A stretch of 64,000 bases of DNA from Planococcus citri (GCF_950023065.1 NC_088677.1:14836001-14900000), one strand, 5' to 3'. Counted from the stretch's first letter, positions 46,011-58,198 are shown. The notes: generated by a model from the sequence alone, not told the origin. Made by a program: numbers and translations.

Positions 46011-46645
46011 TTAGCCATTAATTGGCAATAATGCGAGATTCAGAATACTCGTTTTACGAACTGAGCCATTTGTCAATCTAATATCAGCATTTCTCACGAC
46101 ACCCTTATTATCTGGGTAAGTACATACAACTATGCCCATAGGCCAGCTGAATGATTTTTCTCCTTGAGTACAAAAATTGGTACTACATCATCGATCTTGA
46201 GAATTTTTTCATTCTTTTTCCATTTGGAACGAACTTGTAATTGGTTCAAATAATCTCTTTTCCAGATTGTCCAGAATGATTCCACAATTCTGGTCCATAA
46301 ACGATATTGTAATTTGATATTTAAATTATCCTCATCCAATGGAGGAATATCATGAAACGATGATCCGATTAAAAAATGCCCCGGAGTTGGGGGTTCAACA
46401 AATTGATTGCATTTTTTATATGCAATTGGTCGAGAATTAAGAATACATTCGACCTTTGATAAAACTGTGTTCAATTCAAACACATTCAATGTTTGATTGC
46501 CAATAGCCTTTGCTAATGGCAATTTTCCGGCCTTTACTGCAGATTCCCACAATCCACCTTGATATGTGCTTCGAGGAGCAATAGTTTTCCATTCGATTAA
46601 GTTCTCATTTGTAAATTGATCAAATCTACTCACTAACAATAAAAC
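46011..46645 (-). pseudogene. BEL/Pao pol remnant: integrase end and DUF5641
   Basis: The minus strand encodes the end of the integrase core (W-K-x-I-A-P-R-S, GGLWESAVKAGK, a VLSKVECILNSRP-like motif) followed by the region typical of BEL/Pao pol C-termini (TPGHFLIG, the FWTIWKRDYLNQLQ-like helix, RSKWKK, V-V-P-I). Near 46138 the frame shifts; in the next frame it continues VVCTYPDNKGVVRNADIRL to NLALLPING and a stop at 46011. That tail is the DUF5641-type end. The junction with leader sequence near 46645 marks the large internal deletion. Not functional. Confidence 0.85.
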
Positions 46646-46741
46646 AAAAAATTGCAACAAAGTTAAATTCAATTTTTCAGGATAGAAAAATTGCGACGAA
46701 TACACGGATGCATCGTTAAATGCATCCGGCTCGGAGGACCA

Positions 46742-47010
46742 TGTTTATTGCATAACGCAAAATACAAAAAATAAAACTGGAAATAATATTTTGAACAACG
46801 ATCGAAAACAGTTTAATTAACTAAACAACATAATGCACAAACGACAAACGTACACACGAAAAACAGACCATTTGGTCAGATAAAAATTCATAAGTTACTC
46901 GAAGTACGAGATAATGATGCGAGAACATTGCTGAAAGTACAGCTATAAACGATTCGGCACGAACATCGCCGATTATAAATGAATACAACCTGATAATTAA
47001 TACCCCAAAC
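46742..47010 (-). repeat. 5' LTR of the BEL/Pao element
   Basis: Starts TGTTTATTGCATAACGC. The outer end reads CCCCAAAC instead of CCAACA, so the terminal bases have mutated. Confidence 0.8.
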
Positions 47011-47413
47011 TTAAAAAATTGAAAAGTTTTTTGTGAAATTTTTCCATAATTGAAAAATGAATAAAACAAGAACGAAAAATTTTTTGAATCATCTAAAATT
47101 GTGCAAATTTTTGTCAACACTCCAAAAGATGGTCAATTTGATATACTTACAGACGATTCAAACGTTGAAAATGCATGTAATATCGGAGACTTCTCCTATA
47201 CGGCTTAAATTTTAGCATTTCATCTTCTTTCTGTAAAATTTAAACTCCCAAAAACCTGCTGGTGGCTCCAGAACCTACTCAAAACGGTTTGAAACCGTTT
47301 TCCAATCGATTCGGAGCGTTGAAAATACAGAACATGCCAAATTTCCGGTATCTAAATCAATGTGGTAAAATTTTGATCCCCCTCACCATTTTTTGTCAAA
47401 GTTTTATTTTTAA

Positions 47414-49877
47414 AAAGGGTATAGGAGGATAAGGTACGGTTTTGGGCCCAGAAATGGATTTCGACGAAATTCACACCAAAGGTTACCCATGATGAGAAGA
47501 TACGCTCAAAAAATTTTCAGACCCCCAGACCTTTTTTTCAGGGGGGGAGGGGCCAAAATGTGTTTTTTAAACTTTATTTTCCAGTGTTTCGCCAAAAGTA
47601 GATAAAAATTTCGCGTTTTTTTGTATCGATTCTTAAGGGTAAGGGGAAGCCCCTGAAATTTTTTCAAAATTTTTCGGACCATTTTTCACCAAATTGTGGC
47701 GTTTTGAAAATTTTGAGCGGCCATTTTGTAAAGAAGTTGCGGAGGTACAGTCACCATTTTTTTTTCCTAAAATACGTTATTTAGTCAAGATTATACCATA
47801 AAAGTTTCAACGAGTTTGAGTTGGTGCAACATTGTCAAAAAAAAATAAAAACTGACCACGCGTCATATTTGCCGGGGGTTGGGCATGATAGTCCACGGCG
47901 CTATCGTGGGAAGTTACGTAGCGTTCGCGCGCGTTACTGTCGTTCATGGTTGTCTCATAGTCCAGTCAAATAGGGGGGAAAAATGGGTGAACCACATACT
48001 CGTTATTCCAATCAAATATTTTTTGGTGAATATCGTCAGAAATGTCAACCCCCTCCCTTCATATATACCCCTCGAAATGGCGTTTTTTCGTCTTATTTCA
48101 TGTTTTTTAACAATGAAAATTGCGAGGAACAATTTTCTAAACATGTTTTTTGGATGTATTTACGACCCCTCAATATCATATATTTTTTCGAAATTTTTGT
48201 TTTGGCAGGTCCGTCATGGTGAAAATTTGAAAAAACGAGTCATAGAGGGGGTAAAATGAGTATTTTGGAAGAATTAACTATTAATGATTGAGGTGTCGTT
48301 TCCGCATGATTCGATACCACTAAGCACGAATATGACGTCAGATTTTCTGCTGCACTCATCAAGCCCCCCCCCCCAAGTGTCTTCACTCCTTCAGCCTCCT
48401 CCTCAATTTTTAATATTTTTGAAATATAGTTATTTTGATGATATTGGTGTTTTCATATGTTTCAAACCTACGGAGCACAAATTTTATGTCAGATTTTGTT
48501 TTGCACCTACCTGGCCTCTCCAGGGCCTCAGTCCCCTCCTCAGTTTCTACTGTTTTTTAAACGGAACTACTTTTATAATATTGGTGTAGTTTTCAAGTGA
48601 ACCGAACTACCCGAATGGAAATACAAACGTCAGATTTCGTTTTACTCGCACCCAGCCCCTCCGGAGCTTCTACAGGGGCCGGGTAAGTGTAAAACAAAAT
48701 CTGACGCAACATTTGCGCTTGGGAGGTTCGAACGACACCAGTATCATAACGTCATTATGAGGGGGTAAATATGAAGGGAGGGGGTTGAAATTTCTTATGG
48801 GTACACCCCTTACAAATGTTTACAACGTACTTAAAAATGAGAAAAATCGGTTCACATGGGGCTGAGAAAATAATTTTTATTCCATTCCAGAAAAAGGGTG
48901 TTTTTCAAAAATGGGATGAGGGGGTCTGGAGATCTGAAACTTTCAATGCGGAAGTTCCTCGTTAAGTACCTTTACCTACCTAGTACCTACCTACCTAACA
49001 TGCAAATATCAATCCAAGCCCATTTCTAAAAATTACGTCACTTCGAGGGATCGGAGCGCCACCCCCTTGGGGCTAGGGAGTTGGTTGATAGATCATTCGA
49101 TAGGTATTTGAGAGGACATAAAATGATCACAAAGCTCATTCTACTCGAAAGTTGATATTTTAGAAGTTTTTAACGAAAATCTGATTTTGAAGGGGTGTGA
49201 TCCACTGTGGGAGGGGTCGGGGGGATTTTAATATGTTGTTCACCACACTACTCTTGACAATATTCACCAAAAAATATTTGATTGGAATAACGAGTATGTG
49301 GTTCACCCATTTTCCCCCCCTATTTGACTGGACTATGAGACAACCACGAACGACAGTAACGCGCGCGAACGCTACGTAACTTCCCACGATAGCGCCGTGG
49401 ACTATCATGCCCAACCCCCGGCAAATATGACGCGTGGTCAGTTTTTATTTTTTTTGACAATGTTGCACCAACTCAAACTCGTTGAAACTTTTATGGTATA
49501 ATCTTGACTAAATAACGTATTTTAGGAAAAAAAATGGTGACTGTACCTCCGCAACTTCTTTACAAAATGGCCGCTCAAAATTTTCAAAACGCCACAATTT
49601 GGTGAAAAATGGTCCGAAAAATTTTGAAAAAATTTCAGGGGCTTCCCCTCACCCTTAAGAATCGATACAAAAAAACGCGAAATTTTTATCTACTTTTGGC
49701 GAAACACTGGAAAATAAAGTTTAAAAAACACATTTTGGCCCCTCCCCCCCTGAAAAAAAGGTCTGGGGGTCTGAAAATTTTTTGAGCGTATCTTCTCATT
49801 ATGGGTAACCTTTGGTGTGAATTTCGTCGAAATCCATTTCTGGGCCCAAAACCGTACATTATCCTCCTATACCCTTT
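47414..49877. mobile_element. 2.46-kb element with about 625-bp inverted arms
   Basis: The left arm (47414-48039, from AAAGGGTATAGGAGGATAA) and right arm (49253-49877, ending in its complement) are nearly identical; I noticed only a handful of differences. The 1.2-kb middle contains four copies of a ~90-bp unit (48284-48763) and a GC-rich hairpin at about 48648-48685. Open frames in the arms (starting MGMIVHGAIVGS) are the same sequence read in both arms; I recognise no transposase. Long arms suggest a foldback-type or long-TIR non-autonomous DNA transposon. No clear target duplication. Confidence 0.8.
48284..48763. repeat. Four ~90-bp units, three direct and one inverted
   Basis: The shared core is GTCAGATTTTGTTTTRCAC, preceded by TTGGTGT...CGAAC.T...GCACAAAT. 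Cores lie at 48335, 48488 and 48629 (plus) and 48687-48705 (minus). The last two form a hairpin. Confidence 0.75.
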
Positions 49878-50169
49878 AGCAAAATTTAAAAATGCACTTC
49901 AGTGTCTGAAATTTTGGCTTTGAATGTACTTTTACATGATCTTTCGATTTTGATCTGTCCGGTAGAGTTGTACATACCTTCCTGGTGTTATTGAACTAAA
50001 GGAGGGGGGAAGAGTCACAAGAGTCAAATCAAAAAAAATGAGACAGATCAAATTCATCGCCTGCGTCTGAAATCTTGTGTCCCTGAGAGGATTTGAGATC
50101 CCAGTTTTCAGCCTAAATTTGTAGCTAAGAAACGATAAAATGGTATCCTCGTAGGGAAGTGGGTACAAA

Positions 50170-50560
50170 GTACTAAAAAATATATATTATATATTCGCGA
50201 GGAGGAGCACTTTTTCCCGCCAAAATACAATTCTTTCAATCATTTAGAAAATGAGACCAGGTGAGCACAAAAAATAAATAAATGTGCATAAAAGAGAAAT
50301 GCAAACAAATAACCGCAAATTCCACTCATTCAGCCTACCTTAAAATGGTTGGTGGGGGAATGAGCTGTGGTACCGGGTGGTAGTGGATTTTTTTCAATCA
50401 ATTTTCTATGCATCCTGGTTAATGCCAACTTACTTATCTGATGCAATTATTTCAATTTTAACTGCATGCCTTTATTCATTTATCATACTTTTCATGTACT
50501 CGATATATCGAGTATAAATGAAAAGTGAAATATTGAGGGAAGGGGCGAGGGGGATAAAAA
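50170..50560. other. No gene seen
   Basis: AT-rich transition stretch; a short palindrome TCGATATATCGA lies near 50499. Confidence 0.5.
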
Positions 50561-51340
50561 CCACCATCATTCTACACCGTACCACGCAGCACGTGTCGAA
50601 TCTCGCGGTATCGAACAATTAGAACATTTCGTACGTAATTTTACGAGCAGACGAACTAGAAAATAATACACGATAGAAAGGAAGAGACGATGAAGGGAAT
50701 TAAGTATACAATAACAGTATACGAAGTTGACGAAAACCTCGAAATAATAAGCGTTTTAATGCGCAATGTACACTCTCACATTATAAGTTACTTATTATCA
50801 TAGGTACTCCATAACATAAATACACATTTATTTAGTAAAAATTAATTTATTTTCGTCTCGTATACTCGTATGGTACACCGCTTCTCGGATGGCATTCGCT
50901 ATTCAAAGTGTTGTTAAAATGAGTGAAACGATAGTACGAGTACAAAAGTGTCACAGTTGATGGCGCGAAGAAACACTTGATTTCCTTCAGGAATTGTCAT
51001 AGAGTGTTCGCCCTCGCCGATAAATTTCAAAATATAAGCTTCAGATGCCATAACTACGAGTATAGTACGCTATGTATTTCGCATTTCGTCAAGAGATGGC
51101 TTTTCTTATACGATGAGGACGTTCCCGCCATTGCCACATTTACTTCCGCGCGCGCTCCGGCGGCGTCATTATTAATAAAATGATATCACCGTCCGCGTCC
51201 CAAGTCTCGAGTCGAGTATCACTATGAGAGACAGAGAGAGATACCAGTGTTTTATGTCGTTTTGAAACATGTATCGCGAGATGTTTTTAGATAGAGTGTG
51301 TGAGATGCTGCGAAGACGTGTCTATGACATTGGTGAACAA
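50560..51340. promoter_or_regulatory. CpG-richer stretch, possible promoter region
   Basis: CpG frequency rises (for example TTCCGCGCGCGCTCCGGCGG near 51146), followed by a purine-rich GAGAGACAGAGAGAG tract at 51225, a sequence type often seen at insect promoters. No exon can be assigned on either strand. Confidence 0.25.
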
Positions 51341-52010
51341 ACAATCGAGTACTTACTATGTAGTTAGAGCGAATTGAGTATATATCGTAATGGAACATAC
51401 TTAATCAAAACATTATCTAAAAGATGCGATGTGCGATGTGCACGGATTAGATAATCATACTGACCAATGGAGCTTTTCCACTTGGAAACATTTCATTTAT
51501 TGCTAAAAAGGTCAAAGACATAACATGTGTAATACTGAATCGAATATTATCCTATGCTGGATTTTCATTGAATATTCGATGGCCAGATTCGTTGAGAATT
51601 TTCCATCGTCCCTATCGACCCTCATCCTTGAAGTAATCGTATTGAAAACTTTGAGCTATTAAGTATGGCAAAATGGCGATTTTATATTCGCTCATCTGCA
51701 AGTTTTGCCATAAAAATGAAGAAGAAAAAATTCTCACCAATCACAATGATAAGTTTGATGCTTTTTACAAGTTATCACGTATTCTTTATGGCAGAACTTT
51801 GTGCGTAAAAATATTTCGAGAAATTAGATGTAGAGATTTTCAATGATGAATTATACACATGAGAGGTGCAGTAGGGTGGTGGCAAAATTGCGAGTTGTAC
51901 GCCACCAATGTCACCATAGTAAATTTATGATCTTTTCACCAAGTATACTTTCAAGGAGTTGCACCGATTTTGATTTTTTTTCATATTTTGATGCCGTCAA
52001 AGGGGGTTTT
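51340..52010. other. No gene seen
   Basis: AT-rich unique-looking sequence with short open frames only. Confidence 0.5.
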
Positions 52011-52029
52011 ATATTTATGTAATTATGTA

Positions 52030-52930
52030 TTAACCCCAGAAAAATGTGAGGTTTGGAAAATCATTGATAAAAACTAAACACTTACCTACATTTTATTACT
52101 TTTCAAAAAAAATAATACTCATAATAACAGGGTACTATCAAATTCTGGCTGTAACTCATATTCTATCGATGTAAAATAATAATCATTCGCATGCTTTACA
52201 TGGAATTTCGTGAATTTATTTTCGATCTGCAAGCGAAACTAAAATTTTTGATTTGCAACCAGCCTCCGGATTTGTGATTCGCAAGCGATACTCATTTTTT
52301 CATTGAATTTTTAGCTAATTAGGTACATCTCTTTCAAATTCAGAATAAAATGCAATAGGTAGGTAAATATCTAAAAAATGGTAAGTAGGTATAAAACTAC
52401 AGGGTGCCCAGAAATATCGAGCACCCCTAAGAAAGTTTTTCATTATAAAAATATAGGTTGGCAACGTGAAATAGATGCATATGATTGGTGGAATGTTATC
52501 TCTCCAGTCCAACAACCAATCATGTGCTATTATTATTATCATTCACTGTGACCAACCAAAGTATTTTAGTAGAAAACTTTCTTAGGGGTGCTCGATATTT
52601 CTGGGCACCCTGTAAACATAATAATGGACATTCCTGGGAAAATAGGTAAAATGCCTCTGTCCTCGGTTTTTTGAAATTTTAATGAAGCATGTTGCATATC
52701 TTTAAAAAAAATGTTGGAGGTGAAAAAACTTTCCCTTACCCAAGCCCCTTGCCCACAATAGCGAAAAAAAGTGTTTTTCGAGAAAAAAAAATCATACTTC
52801 AACGACTTCTGAATAGAAAAATTTTAATTCACCAAAAATGTAATATAGAGGTGACATCAGTCCAGCACTCCAGCTTGGTGAATTTTTTTAACATTTTTTG
52901 GCTTCAGAGGGGAGAGATATTGACAAAAGA
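52030..52930. repeat. Interspersed repeat family R, copy 1
   Basis: It matches 54590-55400 on the same strand from GAGGTTTGGAAAATCA through AATTTCGTGAATTTATTTTC and CATTCCTGGGAAAATAGG to TTTTTTGGC, except for the 213-bp MITE at 52400-52612. Confidence 0.75.
52400..52612. mobile_element. 213-bp MITE, perfect 40-bp TIRs, TA target
   Basis: Both ends start CAGGGTGCCCAGAAATATCG and stay complementary for 40 bp. TA lies on both sides (AACTA before, TAAAC after). The paralogous copy at about 55110 reads AAAACTAAAC with a single TA, i.e. the empty site. TA duplication and the CAGGGTG-type ends fit a Tc1/mariner-type MITE. Confidence 0.92.
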
Positions 52931-53091
52931 AAATTCGAGACTGCTATATCTCCGAACCTATAAATTCAGAGACACAAAATTTTTTTCTTTCAATAATAAG
53001 TATGCCTACATGAATACATACCTGTTACCTGTTGGTTGGTCACCATGCGGTGTACAGCTACAAGGCTAGACGCAGGGGTCGTTTTATGCTG

Positions 53092-54033
53092 TTACATTAA
53101 TGGAAGGAGGTTGGATTTTTGGAGAAAGGAGAGTAAGACTAAAGGGTTATGAGCTATTTCAGGTAGAGTTTTAGGGAGGTTGAGTGAGGTATGATCTTGA
53201 CAGGTGAGTAAGATGTGGAAGATAGTGATTTAGACATCGCATGTAGAGCATATTGGATAGGGTGAGGAGGGTATGGCCTGTACATACATGGCATAAGGCA
53301 ATGGCCTGCTTCCTGGATAAATCTTGAATGTTGGTGGTGTGGCTTTGGCTGGGAATTAACCGTGAACATATGGCTTCCATCTCATCAGACACTGGAACAG
53401 GTATTTCTGGTACAGGTGAAATTCTTAGTGACTGCTTTGCTGCTAAGTCTGCTGTTTCATTTACCAAAATTCCTGAGTGGGCTGGAATCCAGGCTATGGT
53501 AACATCCATGTCACATTGGAGAGATGAGATTTCTGAGGAAATTGGATATTGCTTAGATTTAGATCTTAGTTGTGAGATGGAATTTAGTGAATCAGTGAAG
53601 ATCACAACTTTGTCGAGTCTGCTCTCAATTGCCATGTTTAAAGATGTAAGGATAGCATATAGTTCACATGAAAGAATACTGAACAAGCACAGAAGTGAAA
53701 ATCGTGAAACCTCACAATCACAAGCGACCGAACAACCACAGCGATCCATGGATTTCGACCCATTGGTGTAAAATGAAATGAAATCATTATACTGAGCAGT
53801 AAAGTTATTGATGATTTGAGTACATATTTAGTTGAGTGTGTTCGAGCAATGATGTATCAAATGAGAGGCTTTATGGAGATATGAGTCATAAGAATATGGA
53901 GGATTGGGATCAATTTTTGAGTCTATGGGGAGAGGGAGACTGTCAACAGTTTTAAGGTGAATGAAAAATTTTGAAAGGATGAGTTTTGATCGTATAGAAG
54001 GGAGGATTTCGGATGCTTCCTGATATAAGAAGT
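53092..54033 (-). pseudogene. Non-LTR retrotransposon 3' end with RNase H domain
   Basis: On the minus strand from 54033: a linker starting with the ASEILPSIRSKL part, an in-frame stop (TAA) near 53833, then an RNase H domain: FYTNGSK (usual YTDGSK, so the first catalytic Asp has become Asn), ELYAI, FTDSLNSI, and IAWIPAHSGILVNETAD. After the CHVCTGHTLLT motif the frame is broken by a deletion of some 20 nt. It continues in another frame as CSTCDV, a stop, TIFHILLTC and a tail ending at 53092: the CCHC-like end typical of RNase H-bearing clades (I/Jockey/R1 group). A 5'-truncated, dead copy. Confidence 0.85.
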
Positions 54034-54059
54034 ACTACGTAATCGGGCTTTTTTTTCAA

Positions 54060-54560
54060 ATTTTTCTTCCAGGTAAGTCATCTTCAAAAACTCAAAAAAA
54101 ATGTGTTTTTTGTGTCACAGCACCACCAAAACAAGCGATACTGCCAGTGATGTAATTCTGAAATTTTACACGTGGGCCTTCCAAATAAACACTGGAAAAC
54201 CAAACAACTTCTTGAAAACTCAATTTTGGGGCCATCCCCTCTCCCAATTTTAGGGCGAAATAAGATTGATAATATGGGCGTCAGTATTATATTAATTGAA
54301 CCCATTGAACACGAATATGAAGTTGAATTATTATTTTGTAGTTGGAGCCTTCTCATGGTGCAGATTTATTTTGGTCATTATTGCCAACTTTAAAAAATCA
54401 AAGAAATTTCCTTCCTAAATTTTTGGAGATTTTTTTCGATTGAAATATTGCCGCACCCCCCCCCCCAAACATTTCCTCAGTTTTTGGAGTGACATATTTC
54501 AACATATTTGGCATCATTAATCCTTCTGAAGGCCACATTCGAAGAGTTGGGTTGCCGAAA
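54060..54560. repeat. Repeat family R, partial copy 2
   Basis: GGAAAACCAAACAACTTSTTGAAAAC-like and GAACACGAATATGAAGTTG blocks match 55420-55540 and, inverted, 55790-55990. Confidence 0.65.
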
Positions 54561-54589
54561 AATTGAATTTTTTGTGAAAAATGTTGAAA

Positions 54590-55720
54590 GAATGTGAGGT
54601 TTGGAAAATCACTGATAAAAACTAAACACTTACCTTCCTATCGATTAACAATTAATCAATGTTTAATCTTTTCGACTTGAGGGATATACTTACATATTTC
54701 GAAGTTGTTCTGATTTCGGAGTTATACTTACTATTCAGATGTTTCGGATTTGGATAGGTTAAAAAACAAACACGAATACATCTCGAGGTTTCGCCGTTTT
54801 TTGAGGAGGAGGTGGACGGAGTTTCAAGTTTAAAAAAAAATTTCAGCTCGCGATTCGATTTTTATCGATTAGGTGGCAATACACTAAACTTAATGATGTG
54901 TTATAATGTATAATCATTCGCATTTACCTACATGGAATTTCGTGAATTTATTTTCGATCTGCAAGTGAAACTAAAATTTTTGATTTGCAACTGGCCTCCG
55001 AATTTTTGATCCGCAAGGAATACCCATTTTTTTCATTGATTTTTTATCTAATTACTCTTTCAAATTTAGAATAAAATGCAATAGGTAAGAATCTAAAAAG
55101 GGTAAAACTAAACGTGAAGGGCATTCCTGGGAAAAATAGGTGAAATGCCCCTATCCTCGGTTTTTTGAAATTTTGATGATACATACATTGTTGGATACCT
55201 TTTGAAAAAAATGTTAGGGGCAAAAAAATTTCTCTTGCCCGATCCCTTTGCCCACGCAACGGGGAAAAATGTTTTTTCGAGAAAAAAATCATCCTTCAAT
55301 CGACTTTTGAATGAAAAAATTTAAATTCAGCCAAAATATGAAATAGAGATGACATTATAGTCTAGCCTTTGTGAATTTTTTCAAAATTTTTTGGCCTCTC
55401 AGTGTGGGCCTCTCAAAACAATAGAAAACCAAACAACTTGTTGAAAACCCGATTTTGGGGTGAAATACTAAGATTGACAAAATGGGTATCGTTATCATAT
55501 GAATTGAACCCACTGAACACGAATATGAAGTTGGGACCCTTCTCGTGGTGCTGAATTTTTTAGTCACTTATTGCCAACTTCGAAAAATCAAAAAAAATGG
55601 CCTACCTAAATTTTTGGTGATTTTTATCGATTTTTAATGGTTTTGAATATTGGTACCCCTCGTTCCAAAATATTTCCTCACAATCAGTTTCAGAAGTGAT
55701 ATCCTTCAATATTTCCTGAT
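54590..55720. repeat. Repeat family R, copy 3
   Basis: Lacks the 213-bp MITE. Its right half forms an inverted repeat with the next copy, 55740-56460. Confidence 0.7.
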
Positions 55721-55739
55721 CATATGGCGCAAATAGTTC

Positions 55740-56460
55740 TACAATGAAGCATATTTCACTAAAAACCTTAATTTTTGGGCAATCCCCCTACCCAAATGTG
55801 GCACTTAGACCGGCCCGACTGCAGAATTAATTTCATATTCGTGTTCAGCGGGCTCGATTCGTATGATAACGATAGCCATATTGTCAATTTTCATTCGCTC
55901 CAAAATTGTGAGAGGGGGTGCCTACATAAGTTGTTTTTGTTTTTTATTGTTCTGGCAGGCCAGATGCGTGCAAAATTGCAAAATCATATCACTGGAAGTA
56001 AGTATCGTTTTTTTTTTTTTTTTTTGGTGCTGCCATGACCCAAAAAAAAAAACATTTTTATTGAGTGTTTATTGAGGTTTTTAAGATGACCGGTATGACC
56101 GGCCACTTGGAGGAAAAATTTGAAAAAATAGTCCAATCACTCCTTCGGGGGAGAGGGAGGGAGAGTAATTTTTTTTAAAAAGATTCAAGAGGCCAAACTC
56201 TCATGTCTCCTCTAGGTATGTATAGGTATATTTTGGGTGAATTCAAAATTATTCAAAAGTCGTTGAAGTATGATTTTTCCCCGAAAAAAAAGTTTTTCGC
56301 CATTGTGGGTAAAGGGATGGGGTGAGGGAAATTTATTGGTTTCAACACTTTTTAAAAAGGAGGGTACCCAACAATTTTTCATGAAAATTTCAAAAATCCG
56401 AGGACCGGGACATTTCACCTATTTTACCCGGGAGTGCTCTGCTCTTCGAACAAATGCATA
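55740..56460. repeat. Repeat family R, copy 4, inverted
   Basis: Reverse-complement of the same series: GGTAAAATAGGTGAAATG, then CCTCGGATTTTTGAAATTTT, CCACAATGGCGAAAAAC and GAACACGAATATGAAATTA. Copies 3 and 4 face each other tail to tail. Confidence 0.65.
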
Positions 56461-58195
56461 TTATAATCTTGAGTTGAAAAATTGAAAAAAATGTTGCTGA
56501 TGTCAAAATGCATCTTTGATTTGTTAATAGGGCTCGCTTGTGGATCTGAAATAATTTCTGATTCACAAATTTGTACCTTTTACTTCACGCATTTTCCCTC
56601 CACCGTTTGAAGTATATTATCTAAGTATAGTCGTTTTGATTTTTTCCATTGATTTTGCTCCAAAAATGCTACTTTTGAAAAAATCGATTTTTCGAAACAA
56701 AAAAATAAGATTTTTGAGAATTTGGAGCTTTTACACACTCGCATTTTATCATTTTGGTACCTACAGTGAAACACTGAATTTTGATAATCAAAACGCTTCG
56801 GTATGAAGTTTAACTTATTTTCTTTACTTGCAGGTGATCTCTCACTTTCACCTCAGTTGGAATTTGACTTTACACGACTGTAATTCGCGAAGTTGTGGCT
56901 CTATCACTTACGATCTGGATTAATCGACGGTTTAATCGGAAGAGATCGTATTCGCTTTTTCTGACAGAATTTAAAATGTTGAATTTTATCTGTGGATTTT
57001 TAGCGAATTTTTGAAAATTTAGGTACATTTTACATTATTTAAAAAAAAAAAAAAACAAAACAGAAATTCAATAAAATTAGGATAATATTAATTCTGAAAT
57101 TTAGTTTATTCCCCCGTTTTCAATGTTAAGCTGCGAAATTATTATAATGATGATTTTGAGCAGTTCTAGAGTTTGCGAAGAATGTTTGAAATCTCCAGTG
57201 TCAAAAAAAACATCATGAAATGGGCGAAGATGAAATTCAGCTCATATAAACTCGAATGAACCGCTTATTTGGCCTTTTTCATTATTTTGGCGCAGATATA
57301 AACTTTTAAAACCTGTTCAATCAGTTCTAATCGAAAAATTTTTCCAGCTGTTATTTTCAGGTCAACTTGTTCGTTATCGATGAATTTTCTCTTATCACTT
57401 CGAAAAATAATTTCTGGAAAATATTCTAGATTTGAACCAGTTTACAAAACGATTTTTGTGAATGACTTCATACAACCGTGAGCAACGCGCGACATGTTCA
57501 ACACTTTTCATTTGAAAATAAGTATCTAATCAGCTGGAAAGTACTTTGGATTCGAAGATGTTGAAACGAAATTTGTGATAATTGAGCTTAAATCGATCCA
57601 AATAATCACATACTTAGGCAGCAAAAAACATTTTTATGACTTCGAAACCCTCGTGAACATGAAAATATTGCAAATGTTGAACTCGAGTAAAATGTGTGAT
57701 GATAATGATACATCGTGTTTTTGATAAATGTTGACTGAGGAGCAGGTATTCCATTTCTGACGAATTGCAATATTTTAATATACTTTTTAGAGGCAAATAT
57801 GTACTAAGAATGAAGTAATTATAGTTATGGTGATTCTGAATGAGGGGAAGATTGAGAGGGGATATTCCCAGAAATGAGCTTATTGGGTGAAAATCGATTG
57901 TACTGCCAATCAACTGTTGAAAATTTTTTCAAAAAGTCATTGATGAAAACTGAACACTTGCAAAGTATATCGCCTCCACAAATAACCTAAATAACCTAAT
58001 TTGGACATCATTCATGACTTTCTCGTGCTTCTCTTTCATTTTTTCTATTTCCTTGGAAACTTCTAATTCTCTGTTTCGAAATTCTTCTTCTATTTATTAG
58101 TTTTAGAGCATTCTGGAGCCTCCTACGATTTTTCCATTTTTTCAAAAAATTGAAAATCTCTCTGAAAAGGCCAAAAATAAACTTTTGAATTAATA
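56460..58195. other. No gene seen
   Basis: AT-rich sequence without recognisable domains. The longest open frame, about 99 codons at 57614-57913 minus, lacks motifs. A short match to family R (GAAAACTGAACACTTGC) occurs at 57946. Confidence 0.5.
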
Positions 58196-58198
58196 AGT

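Larger units (their letters stand above)
45475..47010 (-). mobile_element. BEL/Pao LTR retrotransposon, internally deleted
   Basis: Two LTRs (45475-45731 and 46742-47010) flank about 1 kb of internal sequence in minus orientation. Just inside the right (5') LTR is TGGTCCTCCGAGCCGG, a primer-binding-site-like stretch. Just inside the left (3') LTR, on the minus strand, is the purine-rich GACTGGGGGAATA. Only the 3' end of pol remains; gag, protease, reverse transcriptase and RNase H are missing. The LTRs have diverged noticeably and no target duplication is visible, so it is an old, immobile copy. Confidence 0.85.

Noticed and set aside
45475..47010. Target site duplication of the BEL/Pao element
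   Set aside because: The flanks TAGCAAG and CTTAAAA do not match at 4-6 bp; any duplication has been lost or the borders have mutated.
47879..48259. Open frame of 126 codons starting MGMIVHGAIVGS, with a similar 84-codon frame at 49160-49414
   Set aside because: Both lie in the inverted arms of the same element and are similar only because the arms are the same DNA. No domain, and they diverge at the arm borders.
57614..57913. 99-codon minus-strand frame
   Set aside because: No motif, no copy elsewhere in the window, ordinary AT-rich composition; expected by chance in 64 kb.
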